A stretch of DNA of 64,000 bases. It comes from Sorangium cellulosum (lineage in GTDB: Bacteria > Myxococcota_A > Polyangia > Polyangiales > Polyangiaceae). Positions within the stretch are counted from its first letter, which is position 1. Each line of letters begins with the position of its first letter. Below are positions 30,901 to 39,116 of the stretch, in pieces. The notes below the pieces were generated by a model. The model was not told where the DNA came from and ran no database searches. It saw nothing but the letters and a program-made list of their open reading frames with translations. Location: NCBI RefSeq assembly GCF_002950945.1, contig NZ_CP012673.1, positions 6,261,001 through 6,325,000 of the forward strand. Reading direction: 5' to 3'. A program made the position numbers and the translations under genes.

Positions 30901-32393
30901 TGCGGGAGGCGCTCGCGCAGCTCGTCGACGCCGAGCTGCTCTTCCAGCGGGGGCGCCCGCCGCGCGCCACGTACACGTTCAAGCACGCGCTGGTGCAGGA
31001 CGCGGCCTACCAGTCGCTGCTCCGCAGCACGCGGCAGGTGTACCACGCGCGCATCGCCGCCGTGCTCGCCGAGCGATTCCCCGAGACGCCGCCCGAGCTG
31101 CTCGCGCGCCACTACACCGAGGCCGCGCTGATCGGCCCCGCCGTCGCGGCCTGGCAGCGCGCGGGGGAGGCAGCGCTCGTGTCCTCCGCGCACGCCGAGG
31201 CGATCAGCCACCTCCGCCGCGGGCTCGAGCTCCTGAAGCAGCTGCCGGAGACGAGGGAGCGGACGCGCGACGAGATCACGCTGCAGACGACGCTCGGCGT
31301 GCCGCTGATGATCACGCGTGGCTACGCCGCGCCGGAGGTGGAGGCGGCCTACGCGCGCGCGCACGCGCTCTGCGGCGAGGCGGGCGCCTCGCCGCAGCTC
31401 TTCCCGGCCCTGTGGGGGCTCTGGATCTTCTTCCACGTCCGCGGCGACTACGCGCTCGCGGAGCAGCACGGCGAGCAGCTGCTCGCGCTCGCCGAGAGCA
31501 CCGGGGACGCCGGCATCTCGCTGGGCGCGCACCAGGCGCTCGGCGCGACCCGCTTCCTCCGGGGGCACCTCCGCGAGGCCCGCGAGCACTTCAACAAGGT
31601 GCTCTCGATCTACGATCCCGCGCGCCACCTGCCGCTCGCCTTCCTCTTCGGCCACGACGCCGCCGCGTTCTCGCTGTCCCACCTCGCCTGGATCGCCTTC
31701 CACCTCGGCGAGCCGGAGCGGGCCACGGCGTCGATCGACGAGGCGCTCGCCCTATGTGAGGAGCTCAACCAGCCCGTGAGCCGCGGCTTCGTCGAGCACT
31801 TCGCCGCGGTGCTCTGCTGCCTGCTCGGCGATCCCGCCGGCGCGGACGCGCACGCGCTCGAGCTCAGCAAGCTCTCCGAGGAGGTGGGCATGCCCCACTG
31901 GACGGCGCTCAGCCAGATCGACTTCGGCTGGGCCATGGCGGTGCGCGCCGCGCAGGGGGCGGCCGGCGAGGCGGCGCGGGCGCGTTACGCGGAGGGCGCC
32001 GCGCGCATCCGCGGCGGGCTGACGATGCTGATGGCCGTCGGCAGCCGCGTGTCGCTGACGTACTGGCGGTCGGCGCTCATCGAGGCGGAGCTCGGCGCGG
32101 GCAACGTCGGCGAGGCCAGCGCGCTGCTCGCCGACACGCTGGCGTTCGTCGAGAAGAGCGACGAGCGCTACTTCGAGCCCGAGCTCTGCCGGCTCGAGGG
32201 CGAGATCGCCCTCGCGCGCGGCGCGCCGTCCCCCGCGGAGGCGCGGGCGCAGGCGGAGGCGGCGTTCCGGAAGGGGCGCGAGATCGCCGAGCGCCAGGGC
32301 GCGCTCGGGCTCGTGGCGCAGCTCGCGGAGCGCCGCGGGGCGCGCGCGGGCACGACGGGCGACGGGCTCGACGAGAAGGAGCGGTGCGCGTAG
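27936..32393 (+). CDS. Ser/Thr kinase - degenerate cyclase - AAA16 ATPase - TPR protein
   Basis: 1485 residues from the ATG at MPARDGLLEV. Kinase at 15-285: LGSGGHSVV loop, K47, HRDLKPHN with D146, DFG 167-169, APE 199-201, all intact. A linker follows, then a class III cyclase-like domain at about 428-610 that starts RRQLTVLVCGLASA and contains LRSPGEETIAYFGHP. The two metal aspartates found in active relatives (FCDL and GDG) are Gly and Glu here. Next is a STAND-type AAA16 ATPase (GEAGIGKS near 651, LTAEDLHWADPS near 793), then about 400 residues of TPR-like helices. Probably a large cytoplasmic signalling switch in which the cyclase domain is structural. Confidence 0.93.
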   Translation: MPARDGLLEVGALVDGRYQVLGHLGSGGHSVVYEARQIVTTQRVALKLLRPETLRRARESGSQEARFEREMQVIAQLSHPNIVRLLDAGRLPEGELYLALEYVDGETLTARCQRTRGIEPNEAKRLMLQVLDAIGFAHERGVVHRDLKPHNVMIAGSGRRTHAKVLDFGIAALIGEARAADYRALTPTGEFNGTPAYMAPEQLVQSTPTAAADIYAWGLTFLECLIGAPVMHEATVAEVIFRQLSPEPVPIPRALRGHPLGALLEQATAKSPAHRFRSTRDAYELLEACDVADIPWPLPSDAGRGATGQGRGGALEQRAIATRAAYEDANQETQHVPSVVVQAHSAPPKSLEQQRHDERLAAAPTLAMAGRMLAPGGEVARPIRNAALPPGATVLRGSQPPPPVNATSRPSYPPGLRHTTGTGRGERRQLTVLVCGLASAERIADTVDSEAFHELVQMYRAACAQVIGAQEGVFLRSPGEETIAYFGHPVAREDDALRAVQAALDLVEHMAGLNAREFTSVPLSVQVGVHTGIVVVADSDAAPSLAGPTLNAATQLKAHAEPGTVLVSRATQKLIEGYYYVDALGEINPKGARQPIEVFAVHGRTTARDRLDARMHQGLTPLVGRKDELDQLAARWARASDGAGQVVLMTGEAGIGKSRSVRAFRDRLAGTPHLWLEARCSPQLQNSAFYPVIELLNALLAGDRERASTLSGAAPPSGATPDNGGDRLARLEQLLADVEAGPLAAPLLASLLSIPLEGRHAMPALTPQRQRQETIASLLQLFLGLADRQPLVLTAEDLHWADPSTLELLGRLIEEGRPSPLLLLLTARPTFAPPWPMRSHFAQIHLAPLSADRMASLVQQLAGAYAGGAASVPASLPREVVQMLAERSDGVPLFAEELTRMVLESAAAKAAAGELPGSPGSWLGWIGALEIPTTLQHSLMSRLDRLGPAKEVAQLGAVFGRSFGYEALELCAGGDGAEPLLAASSPDELREALAQLVDAELLFQRGRPPRATYTFKHALVQDAAYQSLLRSTRQVYHARIAAVLAERFPETPPELLARHYTEAALIGPAVAAWQRAGEAALVSSAHAEAISHLRRGLELLKQLPETRERTRDEITLQTTLGVPLMITRGYAAPEVEAAYARAHALCGEAGASPQLFPALWGLWIFFHVRGDYALAEQHGEQLLALAESTGDAGISLGAHQALGATRFLRGHLREAREHFNKVLSIYDPARHLPLAFLFGHDAAAFSLSHLAWIAFHLGEPERATASIDEALALCEELNQPVSRGFVEHFAAVLCCLLGDPAGADAHALELSKLSEEVGMPHWTALSQIDFGWAMAVRAAQGAAGEAARARYAEGAARIRGGLTMLMAVGSRVSLTYWRSALIEAELGAGNVGEASALLADTLAFVEKSDERYFEPELCRLEGEIALARGAPSPAEARAQAEAAFRKGREIAERQGALGLVAQLAERRGARAGTTGDGLDEKERCA

Positions 32394-32407
32394 GCGCGCG
32401 GCGCGCA

Positions 32408-32445
32408 GCGTCAGAGCCCACGCGCGGCGTCAGAGCCCACGCGCG
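32408..32445. repeat. 19-bp direct repeat between convergent genes
   Basis: Two exact copies of GCGTCAGAGCCCACGCGCG, with a shorter third copy (GCGTCAGAGC) at the 3' end of the next, minus-strand gene covering its stop codon. The pattern suggests local duplication of the gene end. Confidence 0.8.
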
Positions 32446-32455
32446 GCGCGCGGCG

Positions 32456-33778
32456 TCAGAGCTCGCCGTGGTGCGGCTTCGGCACCCGCCAGGAGACGAT
32501 CTCGGCGTGCTGCTCGCGGCTGAAGGGCCGCTCCAGGAGGCGCGGGCAGCACTGCCGCGAGCGGAACAGCTCGAGGATGTAGCTCATGCGATCGTTCAGG
32601 GACGTCCAGTCCTTGGCGCCGCTGCCCTTCGTCGTCTGATCGTGGGCGTCGTACTCGCGGAGGAGCTCGTAGAGCTCGCGATCCTCGATGGTCGCGAGCT
32701 CCGCGCAATGCAGCGGCGAGCCGGGGGGCGGCGGCAGATCGGCGCCGAGCGCGAGGACCTCGTCGGGAAGGCCCATGCTCATCATCTCCTTGGTCGCCAC
32801 CGAGCACCACAGCGCCTGCAGCTTCTCGAGCTTGTAGGCGACCATCGACCGCAGCGCCTCGGGCAGGCGCCGCCCGGGCGCGCCGAGCGCGGCGCGCATG
32901 CAGCGGACGGGCGCCTCGATCGACCGCGCGATGTACGGCTGCAGGCGCACCTGCTCGTGCAGCCCGACGCGCGCGTTGGCGAGCAGGATCAGCTCCGCCT
33001 TCTTGTCCAGATCGTCCGTGAGCAGCGCCGCGTGGTAGTGCATCATGGCGCTGCGCAGCAGCCCCTGGCCTCCCTTCGGCGACGGCCCCGGCTGCAGCCC
33101 TTCGAGCAGGGCGGCGAGCCGCGCGTCGTCCGGCCTCGGGCAGTCGCGGTAGAGCTCGATCATGCGCGCGAACAGCGGCCCGAGCTCCTGGAAGACCTTC
33201 AGGTTGCCGACGGCGATGTCGAGGCTCAGCTCGAGCAGGATCCGCTCCGGGATGTCCATGAGCCCGAGCCCGTAGCCCCACCACGGCTTGATCATCGAGA
33301 AACCGCTGGTGCGCGGGGGGTTCTCCGTCTCGTCCTCCTCCGAGAGGATCAGCCGCCGGAGCGTCGACGGCACCTCCTCGTTGCGGATGAACCGCCCCGC
33401 CGTCTTCGACGCCCAGGTGGCGAAGGTGCACCAGTGGGCGTTGCGCCCGCCGAGCAGCTTCACGAGCTCCACGGAGAGGTCGTGATAGCACTGGGTGATG
33501 AGCAGGTTGCGCAGCTCCGGCTGATCGATCAGCGCGATGATGTCGTGCACCCGATGGAGCAGCGAAGGCGCCCCGGCGCTGTCCGCTTGCGCCTCGACGG
33601 CGGCCCTCGCCGGGGCCCTCGCCCCGCGCTCCGCGCCGGCGCCGCGCGCCACGAGAGGCACCGGCGTCGCCCCCTCCGCCGGCAATGACAGGGCAGGTCG
33701 ATAGACGCTGTCCTGGAAGTGTGCGGCGCTCTCGCTCGCTGGCGCTGCGGACATCAACGCCTTTGCAACTCCTGTCAT
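32456..33778 (-). CDS. Conserved hypothetical protein, no family recognised
   Basis: 440 residues from the first ATG with AAGG upstream; the ATG at 33754 (MSAAPASES) is an alternative. Mostly helical, rich in Trp/His/Arg, with a notable GRNAHWCTFATWASKTAGRF segment and HDIIALIDQPELRNLLITQC just before it. No signal peptide or membrane helix. Five or so cysteines, none in a metal motif. The sequence has strong coding character and reads as a globular intracellular protein. It faces the kinase-cyclase gene tail to tail. Confidence 0.75.
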   Translation of the reverse strand: MTGVAKALMSAAPASESAAHFQDSVYRPALSLPAEGATPVPLVARGAGAERGARAPARAAVEAQADSAGAPSLLHRVHDIIALIDQPELRNLLITQCYHDLSVELVKLLGGRNAHWCTFATWASKTAGRFIRNEEVPSTLRRLILSEEDETENPPRTSGFSMIKPWWGYGLGLMDIPERILLELSLDIAVGNLKVFQELGPLFARMIELYRDCPRPDDARLAALLEGLQPGPSPKGGQGLLRSAMMHYHAALLTDDLDKKAELILLANARVGLHEQVRLQPYIARSIEAPVRCMRAALGAPGRRLPEALRSMVAYKLEKLQALWCSVATKEMMSMGLPDEVLALGADLPPPPGSPLHCAELATIEDRELYELLREYDAHDQTTKGSGAKDWTSLNDRMSYILELFRSRQCCPRLLERPFSREQHAEIVSWRVPKPHHGEL

Positions 33779-33926
33779 TCTGCCTTGGTATCTCCAACTG
33801 ATGCCAGCTGTCCATACCTGTCCATAAGTCCATCCTCGAAAAACCGGCGGGCGCGTCGGAGCGCTGAGCACACGGCTCCAGAGGCTTCCAGATCGTGCTC
33901 ATCCGGGCGTGAGGGTGGAGGCCGTG

Positions 33927-36659
33927 CTAGGGGGCGGGCGGTACGGGGGGCGCCTCCTCGGCGCGCACGTCCGCCGCGGCGCCGCCGACCCGCGGCCAGG
34001 TCGTGACGCTCACCCGGTGCTCGCGGCCGAAGGTCCGCGCGACCACGGCGCGCACGTCGGCTGGCTCGACCTCCTCGATCGCGCGCAGCAGGCGCGGCAG
34101 GCCGCCCGGGTCGAGCGCGGCGCGCAGCCGCAGGTCCGTGACCGGCCGAGGGGCCGCCGGGGGCGCCCCGATGGCGGAGCGACGCGCGAGCTCCCGCTCC
34201 AGATCGAGCTTGAGCAGCGCCTTGGCCAGGGCCAGCTCCTTCCAGGTCGGCCCGGACGTCGCGAGCGACGCGAGCTCCGCGTCGAGGCGCTGCTCGACCT
34301 CGGCGAGGTCGCGCGGAGGAGCGGGCGTGAGCTGCACCACCGCCACGCTCGCCCGCGCGCCGAGCGCGAGCCGGCCCGTCACGTCGGACGCGATCTGCCC
34401 CTCGGCGACGAGGGCCTTCGCGAGCCGCGCGACGCGGGGGCCGGTGAGGATCTCCATCGCGACCCGGAGCGCCGCCTCGTCGGCGCCGCCCTCGGGGGGC
34501 GCGATCCAGCCGTAGAGCAGCCGCGGCGCGGGCACCACGTCCTCGACGACGAGCCGCTCCTCGCGCGGGTGCGGCCCGACCGGGCGCTCCGGCTCCGCGG
34601 CGACGCGCTGGAGAGAGCGCGCGAGCGCCTGCTCGACCGCCGCGCGGGAGACGTCGCCCGAGAGCGCGATGGTCGCCTGCGCCGCGGCGCGCTCGCGCCG
34701 GAGCGACTCGGTGAGCAGGAGCTCGCTGGCCACGCTCGCGTCGTCGCGCGCGCCGATCAAGGTGCCCTCGAGCGGGTGGCCGGCCGGGAACAGCGCCTCG
34801 CCGAGCGCGATCCACGACGGGCCGTACGGCGTCCGCTCGAGCGCGCGGCGCGAGGCGGCGCTGGCCTGCCTCCGGAGCTCGGCCAGTCGCGCCGCGCTCG
34901 CCTCGCCGAGCAGCAGCCTGAGCCGCGCCGCGATGAGGTCGATGCCGACGTCGAGGTCGCGCGGAGGGACCGCGATCGCGACGCGGGCCTCGCTGGCGAG
35001 CGCGGGCGCTCCACCCCGGGCCTCGCCCGCGGGCTGCTCCGGGACCGCGAGGGACGCGCTGATCGACACGAGCGGCGCGGCGGGGTCCTCCCGGAAGTCG
35101 ACCGCGATGCCGCTCGGGAGCCGGAAGCGCTGCACCTGCTCCCGGCCGAGCTCCGCGAGGAACCCGAGCTGCTTCTCGATCGCCGCCTCTCGGCCCTTGA
35201 GGGCGCCGGCGCCGCCCGCGCCCCCGGGGACGTCGAAGGACGAGGGCGGGACGATGCGGCCGCTGACGAGGCCGAGCGGATCGTCCGCGAAGGCGGGGCG
35301 CCAGCCGACGCCGCTCGCGATCATCACGACCGGCAGCTTCGCCTCCAGCGCCTCCGGGTTGCCGAGGAGCGGCATCGGCGCGGGCGCCTGGCCGGGAGGG
35401 GTGAAGAGCGGGAGGCGGTTTCTGCCGAGCGACGCGGGGCGGGGCGGCAGCGGGGTCCCGCCCAGCACGAGCGCGCTGCCCGCGCCGCCCGCCGCGAGCG
35501 GCGCGGCCGGGTCGCCGTCGCCCTCGTCCTCGCCCAGCTCCTCGTGCTCGAGGTAGGCGGGGAAGAGGGCGAGGGCACGCGCGACGCGATCGGCGGGCAG
35601 CGAGATCAGGTGGTCGCTGCGGCCCGGCGGGACGCGCTCGCGCAGGAGCTCGGGGTTGTGCTCGCGCAGCACGGCGGTCGAGATGCCGGCCGCGCGCGCG
35701 ACGGTCGCGAGCCGCGTCGCCGGCGGGACCGCGACCTCGCCGAGGTCGAGCGCGGGGAGCGGCGCGACGTCGGGCAGATCCAGCCCGAAGCGCGCGCGGT
35801 TCGCCGCGACGAGCGCGAACGCGACGATCTGCGGCACGTAGTCCGCGGTCTCGCCCGGGATGGCGCCGGCCTGCGCCAGCTCGGCGTGCCCGATCGGCCC
35901 GCGGGCCTCCGGATCACGCGCCGCCGAGACGCGCGACAGCGCGCGCAGGACGCCCTCGTGGCCGAGGTTGTACGCCGCGAGCGCGAGGTCCCAGCGGCCG
36001 AAGCGCTCGTAGAGGTCGCGCAGGTGCGCGGCCGCGGCGTGTGTGGCGCGCGCGAGGCTCATGCGCGCGTCGATCCACTCGGACTGCTCGAGGCCGTAAG
36101 CCGCGCCCGTGCTCGGCATGAACTGCCAGAGCCCCGCCGCCCCCGCCGGCGACACCGCCCGCGGATCGAAGCCGCTCTCCACCGCCGCGACCCAGAGGAG
36201 ATCCTCGGGCAGGCCCGCCTCGCGCAGCGAGCGCTCGATGATCTCGCGGTACGCGCCGGCGCGCCGGAAGCGCCGGAGGAAGACGGCGCGCCCTTCGTCC
36301 GACTGGGCGAAGAAGCGGACGAACCGCATCGTGCGCCGGGTGAGGGGCACGTCGAGATCAGGCATCCTCAGGGTGGCCAGCGCCGCCCCCCCGGGGTCCT
36401 CGAGATCCTCGTCCGCCGCCGGCTCGAACTCGCGCACGTGGAGCGGCGCGAGCGCGCGCGGCGCTTCGCCCGGCGGCAGCTGGCAGACGCCCGGCGCGGA
36501 GACATCGGCCGGCGCGCGGTCGAGGAGGCCGGGATCACGGAAGGCGCGGTACGCCGCCGAGAAGGAGGCGCGCAGCGAAGGCGCTCGGCCGGCGGCGGCG
36601 CAAGCACAGACCAGCGCGCCGAGTCCGATCCATGGAGCGGCTCGCCGTGCCCAGCTCAT
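33927..36659 (-). CDS. Lipoprotein fusing a lytic transglycosylase, LysM-like module and M16-like domain
   Basis: 910 residues from the ATG at MSWARRAAPW. A signal peptide ends at VCAC (probable lipid-modified C20). SLT/MltD-type domain at 125-260: catalytic E161 in AAVESGFDP, then GAAGLWQFMPSTGAAYGL and LALAAYNLG. A LysM-like stretch follows (about 307-355, ATVARAAGISTAVLREHNPEL). From about 490 to 880 the protein resembles M16 peptidases (LPSGIAVDFREDPAAPLVSI at the start, AATIALSGDVSR-like later strands) but has no HxxEH, so that part is not a peptidase. Likely periplasmic, cleaving peptidoglycan, with the M16-like part as a binding module. Confidence 0.85.
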   Translation of the reverse strand: MSWARRAAPWIGLGALVCACAAAGRAPSLRASFSAAYRAFRDPGLLDRAPADVSAPGVCQLPPGEAPRALAPLHVREFEPAADEDLEDPGGAALATLRMPDLDVPLTRRTMRFVRFFAQSDEGRAVFLRRFRRAGAYREIIERSLREAGLPEDLLWVAAVESGFDPRAVSPAGAAGLWQFMPSTGAAYGLEQSEWIDARMSLARATHAAAAHLRDLYERFGRWDLALAAYNLGHEGVLRALSRVSAARDPEARGPIGHAELAQAGAIPGETADYVPQIVAFALVAANRARFGLDLPDVAPLPALDLGEVAVPPATRLATVARAAGISTAVLREHNPELLRERVPPGRSDHLISLPADRVARALALFPAYLEHEELGEDEGDGDPAAPLAAGGAGSALVLGGTPLPPRPASLGRNRLPLFTPPGQAPAPMPLLGNPEALEAKLPVVMIASGVGWRPAFADDPLGLVSGRIVPPSSFDVPGGAGGAGALKGREAAIEKQLGFLAELGREQVQRFRLPSGIAVDFREDPAAPLVSISASLAVPEQPAGEARGGAPALASEARVAIAVPPRDLDVGIDLIAARLRLLLGEASAARLAELRRQASAASRRALERTPYGPSWIALGEALFPAGHPLEGTLIGARDDASVASELLLTESLRRERAAAQATIALSGDVSRAAVEQALARSLQRVAAEPERPVGPHPREERLVVEDVVPAPRLLYGWIAPPEGGADEAALRVAMEILTGPRVARLAKALVAEGQIASDVTGRLALGARASVAVVQLTPAPPRDLAEVEQRLDAELASLATSGPTWKELALAKALLKLDLERELARRSAIGAPPAAPRPVTDLRLRAALDPGGLPRLLRAIEEVEPADVRAVVARTFGREHRVSVTTWPRVGGAAADVRAEEAPPVPPAP

Positions 36660-36914
36660 CAACGTCGATCTTTCTCCGAAATCGGCGCGCGGCGCTACGG
36701 CAAAGCGCGGCGGCGACGACCGCGGCGACCGCATCGGCCGGGCGTGAGCCGCTCGCCTCCCCCTTCCCTCCCCCTCCCCCCGAGCTCCCGCGCGCTCCCG
36801 GCGAGGCGCCGGGACATCGAGGACCTCGCCCAGGCGCGCCCGCCGCCGGCGGGACAGCGCTCCGCGCGGCCAGCCCTGGCGGCCTGCGTCCGGGCGAGCT
36901 AGCAAGCATCGAAG

Positions 36915-37397
36915 ATGCGCTCGTCTCAAGCCGCACCCCCGTCAGAGAAGAGCTCCCGGTTGGGCGAGGTGCTCGACTTCATGAAGCTCCTGTGGGCCGT
37001 CGATCACGGCCTGCAGTCGACGTCGAAGCGCATGGAGGCGAAGATGGGCGTGACGGGGCCGCAGCGGCTCGTCATCCGCATCGTCGGGCGTTATCCCGGG
37101 ATCTCCGCCGGGCAGCTCGCCGAGATCATGCAGCTGCACCCCAGCACGTTGACGGGTGTCCTCAAGCGGCTTCAGGAGCGCGGCATCATCGAGCGCCGGA
37201 TGGATCCGAACGACGGCCGCCGCGCGCTGCTGGGCCTCACCGCGCGCGGGCGCGAGCTCGACAGCCTCCGCACCGGGACGGTCGAGGCGGCGGTGCGGCA
37301 GGCCTTGAAGGCGGTGCCCCGGCGCAAGCTCGAGGCCGCGCAGGATGTGCTCGCGGCGGTCGCCGAGGCGCTACAGCCGCAGCAGGCCGACGAGTAG
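36915..37397 (+). CDS. MarR-family transcriptional regulator
   Basis: 160 residues. Winged helix with AGQLAEIMQLHPSTLTGVLKRL as the recognition region and the wing ERRMDPNDGRRALLGLTARG, the D-x-R-D/N signature of MarR. Dimerisation helices flank it. Divergent from the transglycosylase fusion across 255 bases, so it may regulate that gene or itself. Ligand unknown. Confidence 0.93.
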   Translation: MRSSQAAPPSEKSSRLGEVLDFMKLLWAVDHGLQSTSKRMEAKMGVTGPQRLVIRIVGRYPGISAGQLAEIMQLHPSTLTGVLKRLQERGIIERRMDPNDGRRALLGLTARGRELDSLRTGTVEAAVRQALKAVPRRKLEAAQDVLAAVAEALQPQQADE

Positions 37398-37704
37398 CGC
37401 CGTCGGATCAGCGCGCGCGGGGCGCGTTCCAGTCAGGGCGACGCCGCTCGGAGCGCACCCGACCCGCGCGCCGGGGAGCGGCGGCGCCGCGCGCGAGGAG
37501 CGATCGGCGCGGCGCTGCGCCCGCGACCGGCGGACCCACCGGACATCGAACGGGGGAGCAGCGGTCGTCCCGCGCGGCGCTCCACGTCCCGCCGTCCCGG
37601 CGCGGAGGGAGCCGCCGCGCCGGACCCGACCGCCGGGCCTCGGGCGCGGCCTCCGCACGGCGCGCGCCGCGCCGCGGCCCTCTCACACCAGCACGGGGGA
37701 ACGA

Positions 37705-38919
37705 ATGCGGTACTGGACAGTCGGCTCGGTCGGCGCGGCGCTCATCGCCGCCATCGCCGCGGCGTGGGGCTGCGGCTCCGGCGGAGGGGGCAGCGGCGGC
37801 GCGGCCACCGGAGGGACCGGCGCGGCCACCGGAGGGACCGGCGCGGCCACCGGAGGGACCGGCGCGGCCACCGGAGGGACCGGCGCGGGAGGTGACGGGA
37901 GCGCGACCCATGGCGCGGCGTGCACGGTGGAGGCCCGCGGCCTGGAGGTGAGCCGAGGCGGCGGGACCACGCCCGCGATCACCTGGACCGGGGCGGGCTT
38001 CGCCGTCGCCTGGCAGGAGCGCGGCGCCGACGAAGGCGACATCCACCTCGCGGCCCTGGACGCGGACGGCAACCGGGTGCGGGAAGAGGTGATCGACGGC
38101 GGACCGAACGTCTCCAGCCACCCGAGCGTCCACCGCGACGGCGAGGGTCTGCTCGTCCTCTGGCAGGACCGCGACGGCGCGGGGAGCGTCGTGCGCGGCC
38201 GCCGCGCCACGCTGGCCGGTGCCCCGGAGGGCAGCGCCTTCGACGTGGGCCAGAGCGGCGCGCCCGAGGCCTGGCCGCTCGGCGCCGCGAGCCAGGACGG
38301 CGTCGTGGTGGCGTGGATGGATACGCGCGGCTCGCAGCTCAAGCTCCTCGGCGGCGGCGCGCCGAACAGCGCGATGCCCGTGGACCAGGCGCGGTTCCCG
38401 GCGGTCGCAGCCGGCGATGCGAGCACGGCCCTGGCCTGGGCCCAGGGCGACGCGATCGGCTTCGCCAGGCTCGATCCGGAGAGCCCCGCGATCGACCCGA
38501 TCCTGCATCAGGGCGTGGCCGCACAGCTGACGCGCGTCGCGCTCGGCGGCGACGACACGTTCATCGTGTGGGAGGACACCCGGAGCGGCACGGAGCAGAT
38601 CCGCGCGATCCGGATCTCCGCGCAGAGCGAGGTGTCCCGCGAGGCGCTCGTCTCGGACGGCGGAGGCAGCGCGAACTGGCCGGCGCCCGCGTGGACCGGG
38701 AGCGGCCTGGCGGTCGCCTACTACCAGTTCCGGGAGCGGTACCCGTCCGTGATCGTGACGTTCTTGAGCCCGGACCTCACGCCCACCGGCATCGATCTCG
38801 AGGTGAGCGAGCAGGCGCACGCCCGGTTCCCGGCGCTGGCCTGGACAGGCCGGGAGCTCGGCGTCGCTTACGCGGAGAAGGACCGAGGCGTCCGCCTCTC
38901 GCGCGTGCGCTGCCGCTGA
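37705..38919 (+). CDS. Lipoprotein with Gly/Thr repeats and beta-propeller-like domain
   Basis: 404 residues; ATG after CGGGGGAACGA. Lipobox AAWGC, then a Gly/Ser spacer and four GAATGGT repeats from a 21-base tandem repeat. The remaining 330 residues are repeating beta units with ITWTGAGFAVAWQER, LLVLWQDRDG, VVVAWMDTRGS, FIVWEDTRSG and LAWTGRELGVAYAE. These WxD/TxxG motifs recur about every 45-50 residues, as in a six- or seven-bladed propeller. Surface binding protein by inference. Confidence 0.85.
   Translation: MRYWTVGSVGAALIAAIAAAWGCGSGGGGSGGAATGGTGAATGGTGAATGGTGAATGGTGAGGDGSATHGAACTVEARGLEVSRGGGTTPAITWTGAGFAVAWQERGADEGDIHLAALDADGNRVREEVIDGGPNVSSHPSVHRDGEGLLVLWQDRDGAGSVVRGRRATLAGAPEGSAFDVGQSGAPEAWPLGAASQDGVVVAWMDTRGSQLKLLGGGAPNSAMPVDQARFPAVAAGDASTALAWAQGDAIGFARLDPESPAIDPILHQGVAAQLTRVALGGDDTFIVWEDTRSGTEQIRAIRISAQSEVSREALVSDGGGSANWPAPAWTGSGLAVAYYQFRERYPSVIVTFLSPDLTPTGIDLEVSEQAHARFPALAWTGRELGVAYAEKDRGVRLSRVRCR
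37801..37884. repeat. Four identical 21-bp tandem repeats in a lipoprotein gene
   Basis: Four exact head-to-tail copies of a 21-base unit beginning GCGGCCACCGG, in frame, coding the AATGGTG spacer behind the lipid anchor. Exact identity means recent expansion; copy number is likely variable. Confidence 0.95.
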
Positions 38920-39000
38920 GCCGGCGCGACACGCCGACGCGCGAGCGCGCCGCGGCGGCAGCCGACCCGCGGCGCCGAGGTTGAGCGCCCGCGGCGCCCT

Positions 39001-39064
39001 GGCTCGATCGACCACAGCGCCAGCGCGAATCGACCACAGCGGCGGCTCGATCGACCACGGCGCC
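39001..39064. repeat. Short imperfect repeats upstream of the CDP-alcohol transferase gene
   Basis: Three copies of a unit close to GATCGACCACAGCG at about 20-base spacing, 50-115 bases ahead of the GTG start. They lie in the promoter region and could be operators, but no factor can be named. Confidence 0.5.
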
Positions 39065-39116
39065 CCGCTCGAGCGCCCGCGCCCGGCGCGGATCGAACCC
39101 TGCAATCGCCCCAGCC

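Noticed and set aside
29181..31703. 840-codon open frame on the minus strand
   Set aside because: Antisense to the large kinase gene; composition is low complexity and no domain is visible.
33909..36902. 997-codon open frame on the plus strand
   Set aside because: Antisense shadow of the transglycosylase-M16 gene; its translation is Arg/Ala/Gly/Glu-rich with no motif, as expected in GC-rich DNA.
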